Shown here piece after piece: positions 1 to 5,335 of a DNA stretch of 6,850 bases (position 1 is the first letter of the stretch; each line of letters begins with the position of its first letter). A program made the translations under genes and the position numbers. Origin of the DNA: Phycisphaera mikurensis NBRC 102666. Its GTDB lineage: Bacteria; Planctomycetota; Phycisphaerae; Phycisphaerales; SM1A02. Where the stretch lies: positions 1 to 6,850 of the forward strand of contig CAMBSR010000122.1 of assembly GCA_945870475.1 (NCBI GenBank), given 5' to 3'. Below the pieces are notes generated by a model that saw nothing but the letters and a program-made list of their open reading frames with translations, had not been told where the DNA came from and did not search any database.

Positions 1-75
1 TACCAGAACCGCCGCGCCGACTACCTGAAGGCGTTCTGGGAAGTGGTGAACTGGAACGAGATCAGCAAGGCCTGA
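1..75 (+). CDS. Fe/Mn superoxide dismutase, C-terminal end (5' partial)
   Basis: The frame is open from the first base and ends at TGA 73-75, giving 24 residues that begin YQNRRADYLKAFWEVVNWNE and end ISKA. This matches the C-terminal helix of Fe/Mn superoxide dismutases, where a Tyr, a basic Asn/Arg stretch, 'Y..AFW..VNW' and a short tail are strongly conserved; Escherichia coli SodA and SodB end in very similar segments. The enzyme dismutates superoxide to hydrogen peroxide and oxygen. The metal ligands lie upstream, outside the window, so metal preference (sodA or sodB type) cannot be judged and no symbol is given. The gene is followed by a hairpin terminator and is convergent with the next gene. 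Confidence 0.82.
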   Translation, partial: YQNRRADYLKAFWEVVNWNEISKA

Positions 76-109
76 GCGCAGCGCGCCGCAGGATGATCGA
101 CGGAATCCC

Positions 110-138
110 CACCGCCCCGGCCCCGCGCCGGGGCGGTG
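110..138 (+). terminator. Hairpin terminator after the superoxide dismutase gene
   Basis: A perfect 11-bp stem, CACCGCCCCGG (110-120) with CCGGGGCGGTG (128-138), encloses a 7-nt loop. It starts 34 nt after the SOD stop codon. The following bases TTGTC give only a poor U-tract, so termination efficiency is uncertain, but position and stem strength fit a 3'-end structure. Confidence 0.65.
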
Positions 139-147
139 TTGTCAAAT

Positions 148-238
148 GGTGCCGGGTGCAATATGCACCAATTTCGTACGCGCACTCACGCGCACGAACG
201 CTCCCCTGCCGAAATTGGTGCATATTGCACCCGGCACC
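148..238. repeat. Perfect 29-bp inverted repeat, REPIN-like, in a convergent intergenic region
   Basis: The left arm 148-176 and right arm 210-238 are exact reverse complements over 29 bp and are separated by 33 bp (177-209). Each arm also contains its own small palindrome: GGTGCA-ATA-TGCACC in the left arm and GGTGCA-TAT-TGCACC in the right. The element can therefore fold as one long hairpin or as two short ones. Two inverted copies of a short palindromic unit with a small spacer, lying between convergent genes, is the architecture of REP doublets (REPINs/BIMEs). It lacks a U-tract, so it is not a classic terminator, though it could block RNA polymerase or protect 3' ends of both converging transcripts. 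No transposase is in view. Confidence 0.75.
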
Positions 239-271
239 GATTTACCGATTCACCGATTTACCGACTCACCG
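236..271. repeat. 8-bp tandem repeat, about 4.5 copies
   Basis: Units of consensus ACCGATTY run head to tail: ACCGATTT (236-243), ACCGATTC (244-251), ACCGATTT (252-259), ACCGACTC (260-267) and a partial ACCG (268-271). The array overlaps the last bases of the right arm of the inverted repeat and runs into the 3' end of the minus-strand gene, whose stop codon occupies 266-268. It may be slippage-generated sequence or part of the same repeat element. Confidence 0.7.
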
Positions 272-1018
272 CATCCCGGCGATCATCGCCTCGAACGCCT
301 TGCGGTTCGATTCCACCGTCGCCTGCGGGCCGACCACCTTGATGAAGACGTTCCTTCCCGGGGCCTGCACGATCGCGCCGAGCTGCATGCACCCCGGCCG
401 CGGCGCGGCGGCGCCCATTCCCATGTAGTCGCCGACGCTCTCGATGCGGGAGACCTTCATGCCGTTCACCGTGGACTCGCTGCGCTTGGAGACCGCGGCA
501 TTCGCGCCCTCGCGGAACTGGCTCGCCCAGCGCTCGAGGTTGGCATCCACCGGTCCACCGTCGCCCGCGGGGAAGACGCTGAACACGAGCTCGGCCGCGG
601 GCGAATTCACGCCTTCCGCAGGCACCGCGTACTGGAGCGCGCGGAACTGCATGCTGGGTGCCGTCCAGACCCACGTCACCGGCTTCGGCATGGTGAGTCC
701 ACCGACCTCGATCGTGGTCTGGTCGCCTTCCGGACCGCTCACGGGGTAGCCGCCCGCCTGCGCGGGTGCGGCAGCCTTCGCCGTGGCCTCGGCAGCAGCC
801 TGCGAGGCGGTCTTCGGCGGTGCAGCCTTCGGCGCCGCAGCGGCGTTCACGGGCGTCGGCCCCTTCGATGCAGGCGCCTCGCTGCAGCCGGCCACCACTG
901 CCATCACCACCGCGGCAAGCGCCACGAACACCAGCGCGCCTCCCACGACCTTGGTGAAGGTGCTGACCGGAACGCTGGAACCGCATCCACATGAACCGCT
1001 GCTGCAACCGTGCTTCAT
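266..1018 (-). CDS. Cys-rich, membrane- or lipid-anchored protein of unknown function
   Basis: The product has 250 residues. Residues 1-15 are rich in Cys and Gly (H3, C5, C10, C12). Residues 24-44 form one hydrophobic segment, ending in VAGC with C45, which fits a lipobox; the preceding 44 residues would be long for a lipoprotein signal, so it could instead be a single-pass membrane protein. Residues 46-90 are a low-complexity Ala/Pro/Lys/Thr linker. Residues about 97-250 look globular (WVWTAPSMQFRALQYAVPA at 116-134, then FPAGDGGPVDANLERWASQF at 149-168). I recall similar W...P..M...Y.VP plus GG.V.AN.ERW..QF proteins as hypothetical exported proteins of planctomycetes, with no known function; this is memory, not a search. 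The ATG has no Shine-Dalgarno sequence, but a TATCCT hexamer ends 7 nt upstream, suggesting leaderless expression. The gene is divergent from the amidohydrolase, with 35 bp between them. Confidence 0.82.
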   Translation of the reverse strand: MKHGCSSGSCGCGSSVPVSTFTKVVGGALVFVALAAVVMAVVAGCSEAPASKGPTPVNAAAAPKAAPPKTASQAAAEATAKAAAPAQAGGYPVSGPEGDQTTIEVGGLTMPKPVTWVWTAPSMQFRALQYAVPAEGVNSPAAELVFSVFPAGDGGPVDANLERWASQFREGANAAVSKRSESTVNGMKVSRIESVGDYMGMGAAAPRPGCMQLGAIVQAPGRNVFIKVVGPQATVESNRKAFEAMIAGMR

Positions 1019-1053
1019 GATTCATAGGATAGGCGCGACCCGAAACGCATCCG
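1019..1053. promoter_or_regulatory. Short divergent promoter region
   Basis: The 35-bp gap between two divergent start codons must hold or adjoin both promoters. On the minus strand TATCCT (1031-1026) lies 7 nt before the ATG of the anchored-protein gene. On the plus strand TAGGAT (1025-1030) is a possible -10 for the amidohydrolase, with a weak -35-like CTGCAA at 1002-1007 (17-bp spacer) inside the neighbouring gene. The two hexamers overlap, so the promoters would compete. This is based on motif reading only. Confidence 0.4.
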
Positions 1054-2637
1054 ATGAACACCGCCCACGACCAACTCCCACCGCGCGTTCGCGTGGCCGG
1101 CGCGCGCTTCTGGACCGCCGATCCGGCGCGCCCCTGGGCAGATTCGCTGCTCCTGGATGCCGGCCGCATCACTGCCCTCGACACCCCCGCGCCGGCCGGC
1201 GTCCCCACCGTCACGCTCCCCGCGGGAAGCGTGGTGACGCCCGGGCTCATCGACGCACACCTCCACCTCTCGCTCGGCGCACACACGCTCGCGCAGCTCG
1301 ATCTCTCCTCGGTGCGCTCGCGCGCGGAGTTCGAGGACGCCATCGGCCGCGCCGCGCGCGCGCTCGCACCCGGGCGCTGGCTGCGCGCCTTCGGCTGGCA
1401 CGAAGCCAACTGGGGCGGCGAGCGACCGACGCACGCGTGGCTCCGCGCTGCCGGCGACATCCCGTGCGTGGCGTACCGGATGGACCAGCACGCATGCGTC
1501 GTCAACCGACCGGTGCTGGAACTGATCGAAGGCCTCCCCTGCCCCGCGGGCGGCGAGATCGTGCGCGACGGTGGCGGCCTGCCCACCGGGCTCCTGCTTG
1601 AACAGGCCGCGTGGCAACTCGTCAACCCGCGCCTGCCCGTCCCGCCGGCGGATGATCGCCGCGCAGCGCTGCGCGCGGCATTCGCGCACTGCAACGCGTT
1701 CGGCATCACCACCGTGGGCAGCATGGAATACGAGCGCGACCTGCGCGAGGTGCACATGCACCTGCGCGCGCACGAGCGCGCTGCATGCACGCTGCGCGTC
1801 CGCGCCACCATCCTGGACCGCGACTGGCCCGTCGACTTCTCCTGGGGCCGCGCGTTCGCCGGCGACGACCTCCTGGCCATCGTCGGGTGGAAGAGCTTCA
1901 TCGACGGCACGCTCGGCAGCCGCACCGCACGCATGCTTGCGCCCTATGCCGACGACGCGGCGAACCGCGGCATGTTCGTGGAATTCGCCGAGCACGACGC
2001 CGCCGGCCACGGCACGCGCCTGCGCCAGTGGGCGCACGATGTGCTCGCGCTCGGCTTCTCGCCGAGCGTCCACGCGATCGGCGACGAAGCGCTCCGCGCG
2101 GCGCTCGACGCCATCGCGCCGGAGGACCGCGAGCGCATCGCGCGCTACGAGCACTGCCAGACCATGGACGACGCGGAGCTGGTGCGAATGCGGGGCCGCT
2201 TCGCCAGCATGCAGCCGCTCCACAAGGCGGACGATGCGCGCATCGCGCCGGCTCGGCTCGGCCAGGAGCGCATGAAGTCCTTCTTCCGGTTCCGCGACCT
2301 CGCCCGCGCCGGCGCACGCCTCGCCTTCGGCAGCGACTGGCCGATCGTCAGTTGCGACCCGCGGCTTGGCGTCCGTGCGGCGGTGACCGGGCTCGATCTC
2401 GACGGCGCCCCGTGCTGCACCGGCCAGAACCTCACGGTGGAGGAGACGCTCCACGCCTACACCGCGGGCGCCGCCGACTGCCTGCGCGCGCCGGAGATCG
2501 GCCGTCTCGCCCCCAATGCGCACGCCGATCTCTGCGTCTTCGCCGACGACCCGTTCGCCTGCGACTGGGCCCGCACGCTCCCGCGCATCGCGGCCACCGT
2601 GATGGCCGGCCGCGTGGTGCACGGCAGCGCTCGCTGA
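1054..2637 (+). CDS. Metal-dependent amidohydrolase, YtcJ-like (Amidohydro_3) family
   Basis: The product has 527 residues, a usual length for this family of TIM-barrel hydrolases related to YtcJ and N-substituted formamide deformylase. Visible motifs, in order, are the beta-sandwich start with PGLIDAHLHL (63-72; metal ligands H69 and H71), K280 in GWKSFIDGTLGSR (probable bridging Lys), HAIGDEA (H340), EHCQ (H367), SMQPLHKADD, FGSDWPI (D428, the catalytic Asp of the superfamily), and a C-terminal sandwich strand that includes a GRLAPNAHADLCVF-type segment. No signal peptide is present, so it is expected to be cytosolic. It should hydrolyse a C-N bond in an amide or related substrate; the substrate cannot be read from sequence. 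The ATG has no clear Shine-Dalgarno sequence. The start is supported by N-terminal similarity of VRVAGARFWTADPARPW to the family's opening strand. It stands 61 bp upstream of the protease gene in the same direction. Confidence 0.9.
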   Translation: MNTAHDQLPPRVRVAGARFWTADPARPWADSLLLDAGRITALDTPAPAGVPTVTLPAGSVVTPGLIDAHLHLSLGAHTLAQLDLSSVRSRAEFEDAIGRAARALAPGRWLRAFGWHEANWGGERPTHAWLRAAGDIPCVAYRMDQHACVVNRPVLELIEGLPCPAGGEIVRDGGGLPTGLLLEQAAWQLVNPRLPVPPADDRRAALRAAFAHCNAFGITTVGSMEYERDLREVHMHLRAHERAACTLRVRATILDRDWPVDFSWGRAFAGDDLLAIVGWKSFIDGTLGSRTARMLAPYADDAANRGMFVEFAEHDAAGHGTRLRQWAHDVLALGFSPSVHAIGDEALRAALDAIAPEDRERIARYEHCQTMDDAELVRMRGRFASMQPLHKADDARIAPARLGQERMKSFFRFRDLARAGARLAFGSDWPIVSCDPRLGVRAAVTGLDLDGAPCCTGQNLTVEETLHAYTAGAADCLRAPEIGRLAPNAHADLCVFADDPFACDWARTLPRIAATVMAGRVVHGSAR

Positions 2638-2684
2638 ACCCGAAGCCACCGGCGCCGCGCCGCGTTCCGCGCCCGCCCACCGTG

Positions 2685-2690
2685 TAGCCT
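2685..2690 (+). promoter_or_regulatory. Putative -10 hexamer of the site-2 protease gene (leaderless)
   Basis: TAGCCT keeps the TA....T pattern of a -10 element and ends 8 nt before ATG 2699, which would place the transcription start at or within a few bases of the start codon. No Shine-Dalgarno sequence and no good -35 are seen. The gap from the amidohydrolase stop (2638-2698) holds no clear terminator. Confidence 0.4.
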
Positions 2691-2698
2691 CATCCCCC

Positions 2699-3469
2699 AT
2701 GCAATGGTGGGTTCATTCCGCGTACGAAGACGGCGGCATCGTCCTTCTCTTCAGCTGGGCGTTCTGGGTGATCTTCTCGATCGTCCTGCACGAGCTCTCG
2801 CACGGCTGGGCCGCCATCGCCAACGGCGACAACACCCCACGCGAGCTTGGGCACATGACGATCAACCCGGTCGTGCACCTGGGTTGGATGTCGGTGATCT
2901 TCTTCGTGGTCGCCGGCTTCGCATGGGGGCAGATGCCGACCATGCCGCACCGCTACCGCCATGAGCGACGCGGCCGCGTCCTCGTGGCGCTTGCAGGTCC
3001 GGCCATGAATGCGCTGCTCGCGTTGCTCGCACTGACGGCGGCCGGCGCATGGGCGTCGGCGATCCGCACCGGCAGGATCGCGCCCGCCGAGCACACCGCC
3101 GCCAACGTGGCGGAGTTCCTCTTCATCGGCGGCTTCATCAACCTGATCCTCGGCGTGTTCAACATGCTGCCGGTGCCTCCGCTCGACGGCAGCGCCGTGC
3201 TCGCGGGTGCCAGCCGCACGCTTGACCGCTTCTTCAACCTGCCGCAGGTGCGCATGTACGGCATGCTGGTGATGCTCCTGGTCTTCTTCCAGTCGCTCGA
3301 CGTGCCGCTCCAGCGCGCCATGGGCCAGGCGGCCACCAGCTACATGGTGTGGGTCGAGGCCCGCCTTTCCGGCCCGCTTCCCGAAGGCACCGCCCGGATC
3401 GACGGGCCAGCGATCGGCGCTGCGGATGCGGATAACACTCCGCCGGACGCTGCGCGATCGAAGGATTGA
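2699..3469 (+). CDS. Site-2 protease family zinc metalloprotease (M50)
   Basis: The product has 256 residues and several hydrophobic segments (about 14-30, 62-76, 96-118, 138-156 and 185-200). The zinc-binding HELSH motif is at 31-35 (H31, H35, with E32 catalytic), within a membrane segment. The third-ligand motif NMLPVPPLDG is at 155-164, with D163 as ligand. A GP.MN turn (100-104) and GHMTINPVVHLGW (51-63) fit the compact bacterial site-2 protease group without PDZ or CBS domains. The tail (about 225-256) is hydrophilic and lacks a recognised domain. Such enzymes cleave transmembrane segments inside the membrane, often to release regulators such as anti-sigma factors, but no candidate substrate is encoded nearby. 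The gene appears leaderless. Its TGA stop (3467-3469) lies inside the -35 of the rpsP promoter. Confidence 0.9.
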   Translation: MQWWVHSAYEDGGIVLLFSWAFWVIFSIVLHELSHGWAAIANGDNTPRELGHMTINPVVHLGWMSVIFFVVAGFAWGQMPTMPHRYRHERRGRVLVALAGPAMNALLALLALTAAGAWASAIRTGRIAPAEHTAANVAEFLFIGGFINLILGVFNMLPVPPLDGSAVLAGASRTLDRFFNLPQVRMYGMLVMLLVFFQSLDVPLQRAMGQAATSYMVWVEARLSGPLPEGTARIDGPAIGAADADNTPPDAARSKD

Positions 3470-3494
3470 GCGAACGCGCCCTTTCCCGTATCCT
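3466..3494 (+). promoter_or_regulatory. Sigma70-type promoter of the rpsP-trmD-rplS operon
   Basis: TTGAGC (3466-3471) and TATCCT (3489-3494) are separated by exactly 17 bp, a good match to the housekeeping consensus. Transcription would start near 3500-3502, about 130 nt upstream of rpsP. The -35 hexamer overlaps the stop codon of the upstream protease gene. Confidence 0.7.
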
Positions 3495-3499
3495 TCTCT

Positions 3500-3630
3500 G
3501 TTCTCGCAACCGCCTGCCGAAGGCGCATCGCACATCGGGCCGAGACGGCCCGCCCAACGATGCACCCGGCGCACGACCGGCACAGTGCCGGCGCGCGACC
3601 GACGCAAGCGCTTCCCGAAAGGACACGACC
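3500..3630 (+). promoter_or_regulatory. Structured 5' leader of rpsP
   Basis: The predicted leader is about 130 nt and holds no supported gene. It contains several small hairpins: CGCC/GGCG (3511-3514 with 3522-3525), CGGGCC/GGCCCG (3536-3541 with 3547-3552, loop GAGAC) and CCGGCA/TGCCGG (3577-3582 with 3586-3591). It ends with a clear Shine-Dalgarno sequence, GAAAGGA (3617-3623), 7 nt from the ATG. Long structured leaders of ribosomal protein operons often bind a product of the operon, but no known motif is recognised here. Confidence 0.4.
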
Positions 3631-3993
3631 ATGGTCGTCCTTCGTCTCAAGAAGATGGGCCGCGCCCATCACCCGTTCTTCCGCCTCTCCGCCATGGACA
3701 AGCGCGCCCCGCGCGATGGCGTCGTCATCGAGGAGCTCGGCTGGTACGAGCCCCAGGGCAAGGAAGGCAAGCAGATCAACCTGAAGATGGACCGGATCCA
3801 GCACTGGCTGTCCGTCGGCGCGCAGCCGTCCGACACCGCCGTGAGCCTGATCCGCAAGGCCGGTGGCGCAATCAGCGACAAGGTCCTGTCCGTCAAGCAT
3901 GCCAAGGGCCGCACCAAGGCCGACGCGTGCCGCGCCAAGAAGGGCCTCCAGCCCCTGCGCGGTCCGAAGCCCGTCGCCGAGAAGAAGGCCTGA
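3631..3993 (+). CDS. rpsP: 30S ribosomal protein S16
   Basis: The product has 120 residues, beginning MVVLRLKKMGRAHHPFFRL, the conserved first strand of S16. It continues with VIEELGWYEP (32-41), INLKMDRIQHWLSVGAQPSD (49-68) and the helix that follows, all typical of the family. S16 binds 16S rRNA and is needed for 30S assembly. E. coli S16 has 82 residues; here there is a basic tail from about residue 85 (K/A/R/P rich), as in many longer bacterial S16 proteins. The start at 3631 is fixed by the S16 N-terminus and by GAAAGGA 7 nt upstream; an in-frame upstream ATG at 3466 would add non-homologous residues and overlaps the promoter. It is the first gene of the operon, 19 bp from trmD. Confidence 0.95.
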   Translation: MVVLRLKKMGRAHHPFFRLSAMDKRAPRDGVVIEELGWYEPQGKEGKQINLKMDRIQHWLSVGAQPSDTAVSLIRKAGGAISDKVLSVKHAKGRTKADACRAKKGLQPLRGPKPVAEKKA

Positions 3994-4012
3994 CGCCTTC
4001 GGGTGAGGTCGC

Positions 4013-4780
4013 GTGAGAATCGACGTCCTCACCCTCTTCCCGGACATGTTCCCGCCGGTCATCGGCGCGAGCATTCCCGGGAGGGCCGCCGCAGCGGGCC
4101 TGCTCGAGTTCCACGCGCACGACATCCGTGCCTGGAGCACCGACAAGCACCGCAAGGTGGACGATCGCCCCTTCGGGGGCGGACCCGGCATGGTCATGAT
4201 GTGCCAACCCCTCGTCGACGCGGTCGAGGCGGTCGAGAAGATGGATCAGCGAGCAGCCGTCCGCGTGCTGCTCACGCCGCAGGGCGAGCGCCTGGCTCAG
4301 CCCCGCGTCGAATGGTTCGCCAGGCAACCCCGCCTGCTGTTGATCGCGGGGCATTACGAAGGGATTGATGAGCGGGCCATACAGGAAATGGCCCCGCTCG
4401 AGGTGAGCGTCGGCGACTTCGTCCTGAGCGGTGGAGAGATCCCCGCCATGATGCTGGTCGACGCGGTGACGAGGCTCCTTCCCGGAGCGCTCGGACACGA
4501 GCAGTCGGCGGCTGAAGATTCCTTCAGCCGGCTTGACGAGGCGGGACGTTCCCTCCTCGACTGCCCTCACTACACGCGACCGCGCGAATGGCGCGGGCGC
4601 GAGGTGCCCGAGGTGCTCCTGGGCGGCGACCACGCCGCCATCGAGCGCTGGAGGCACGGCCGGATGGTCGAGCGGACGCGCGAGCGCCGGCCCGACCTGA
4701 TGGAGCGACCCCTGGGCGGAATTCCCCGTCCCATGTCGCAGCCCGTCGACGGTGGCCTGGCGCAGGATGCGCAGGGCTGA
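4013..4780 (+). CDS. trmD: tRNA (guanine-N1)-methyltransferase, GTG start
   Basis: The 255-residue product uses S-adenosylmethionine to methylate G37 next to the anticodon of tRNAs reading CNN/CGG-type codons, preventing +1 frameshifts. It belongs to the knotted SPOUT class and acts as a dimer. It opens with RIDVLTLFPDMF. Other motifs are DDRPFGGGPGMVM (50-62), LLLIAGHYEGIDERAIQ (108-124, SAM site), VSVGDFVLSGGEIPAMMLVD (131-150) and HYTRPREWRG (186-195). The catalytic residues R154 and D169 (in EDSF) fall at the same numbers as in E. coli TrmD. The GTG start gives the canonical N-terminus and is preceded by GAGGT (4005-4009) only 3 nt away. A short, weakly conserved tail follows residue 230. 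No rimM lies between rpsP and trmD, where it is found in many bacteria. Confidence 0.96.
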   Translation: MRIDVLTLFPDMFPPVIGASIPGRAAAAGLLEFHAHDIRAWSTDKHRKVDDRPFGGGPGMVMMCQPLVDAVEAVEKMDQRAAVRVLLTPQGERLAQPRVEWFARQPRLLLIAGHYEGIDERAIQEMAPLEVSVGDFVLSGGEIPAMMLVDAVTRLLPGALGHEQSAAEDSFSRLDEAGRSLLDCPHYTRPREWRGREVPEVLLGGDHAAIERWRHGRMVERTRERRPDLMERPLGGIPRPMSQPVDGGLAQDAQG

Positions 4781-4807
4781 AGACGGAACAGCGGGCGGAA
4801 GCCCGAC

Positions 4808-4839
4808 AGAAAGGAACGGCCCACTGGGCCGAGAGACAC
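4808..4839 (+). promoter_or_regulatory. rplS translation initiation region with hairpin between Shine-Dalgarno and start
   Basis: A strong AGAAAGGA (4808-4815) lies 24 nt before the rplS ATG, too far for normal use. Between them GGCCC (4818-4822) and GGGCC (4826-4830) form a perfect 5-bp hairpin with loop ACT. If folded, it would shorten the effective spacing to about 11 nt. A weaker GAGAG (4831-4835) lies 4 nt from the ATG and could serve directly. Confidence 0.45.
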
Positions 4840-5253
4840 ATGGCAAAGACCAAGATGGACCGCACCAAGATCATCGAGAGCGTCGTCGCCGACCAGCTCA
4901 AGCCCGCCGCCGAGGTCCCGAACCTCCGCATCGGCGACACCATCGACGTGCACTACAAGATCATCGAAGGCGACAAGGAGCGCATCCAGGTCTTCCAGGG
5001 CGTGCTCCTGGCCAAGACCGGCCGCGGCATCCACACCATGATCACGGTGCGCCGCATCGTGGCCAACGAGGGCGTGGAGCGCCAGTTCCCCCTGCACTCC
5101 CCGCGCATCGCCAAGCTGGAGATCATCCGCCGCGGCGACTCGCGTCGCGCGAAGCTCTACTTCCTCCGCGAGCGCTTCGGCAAGGCCCGCCGCCTGCGCG
5201 ACCAGCGCCGCGGCCTGAAGCACACCGAGACCGCCGCCCCCGCGGCGGAGTGA
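4840..5253 (+). CDS. rplS: 50S ribosomal protein L19
   Basis: The product has 137 residues. After a short N-terminal helix (MDRTKIIESVVADQLKPA) it shows the L19 core: RIGDTIDVHYKIIEGDKERI (30-49), QVFQGVLLAKTGRGIHTMIT (50-69), VRRIVANEGVERQFPLHSPR (70-89) and the closing RRAKLYFLRERFGKARRLRD segment. L19 sits at the 30S-50S interface. E. coli L19 has 115 residues; here about 20 extra residues form a charged, Ala/Pro-rich tail. ATG 4840 is chosen because the L19 homology begins just after it. Upstream in-frame extensions overlap trmD and are unlike L19. It is the last gene of the operon, 59 bp after trmD and followed by a strong terminator. Confidence 0.95.
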   Translation: MAKTKMDRTKIIESVVADQLKPAAEVPNLRIGDTIDVHYKIIEGDKERIQVFQGVLLAKTGRGIHTMITVRRIVANEGVERQFPLHSPRIAKLEIIRRGDSRRAKLYFLRERFGKARRLRDQRRGLKHTETAAPAAE

Positions 5254-5283
5254 TCGGCGCCAGGAGCCAATCGGCAACCCAAC

Positions 5284-5316
5284 GGCCCGCGGCAACTCGC
5301 CGCGGGCCTTTCCTTT
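5284..5316 (+). terminator. Rho-independent terminator of the rpsP-trmD-rplS operon
   Basis: A perfect 10-bp stem, GGCCCGCGGC (5284-5293) with GCCGCGGGCC (5299-5308), has loop AACTC and is followed by TTTCCTTT (5309-5316). This is the best intrinsic terminator in the window. It begins 31 nt after the rplS stop and ends 19 nt before the queD start, separating the two transcription units. Confidence 0.88.
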
Positions 5317-5321
5317 GCCCC

Positions 5322-5327
5322 TACACT
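5322..5327 (+). promoter_or_regulatory. Putative -10 hexamer of queD (leaderless)
   Basis: TACACT ends 8 nt before ATG 5336 and lies just after the operon terminator, so a new promoter is needed here. The spacing would put the transcription start at the start codon. No Shine-Dalgarno sequence precedes the ATG. A matching -35 is not evident, because that position falls in the terminator stem. Confidence 0.45.
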
Positions 5328-5335
5328 CGCGCTCG

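Noticed and set aside
236..271. CRISPR-like short repeat array
   Set aside because: The units are only 8 bp, directly abutting with no spacers, so this is a simple tandem repeat.
258..1934. Minus-strand open frame of 558 codons spanning the anchored-protein gene and part of the amidohydrolase
   Set aside because: It is out of frame with the supported gene at 266-1018, overlaps two real genes and has no recognisable domain.
1015..2700. Long minus-strand open frame (561 codons) opposite the amidohydrolase
   Set aside because: It is a shadow caused by GC-rich third positions. Its translation is low-complexity Arg/Ala/Gly/Val text with no motif, while the plus strand encodes a protein with all amidohydrolase motifs.
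3466..3630. Upstream extension of rpsP to an ATG at 3466
   Set aside because: The added residues are unlike S16, the region holds the promoter and leader, and ATG 3631 has a proper Shine-Dalgarno sequence.
4588..4839. Upstream extension of the rplS frame into trmD
   Set aside because: The extension translates to Arg/Ala/Pro-rich sequence in trmD's alternative frame; L19 homology starts at ATG 4840.
2690..4846. Several minus-strand open frames (2690-3607, 3340-4197, 3893-4846) opposite the protease, rpsP and trmD
   Set aside because: All are antisense to clearly identified conserved genes, and their translations show only compositional bias.
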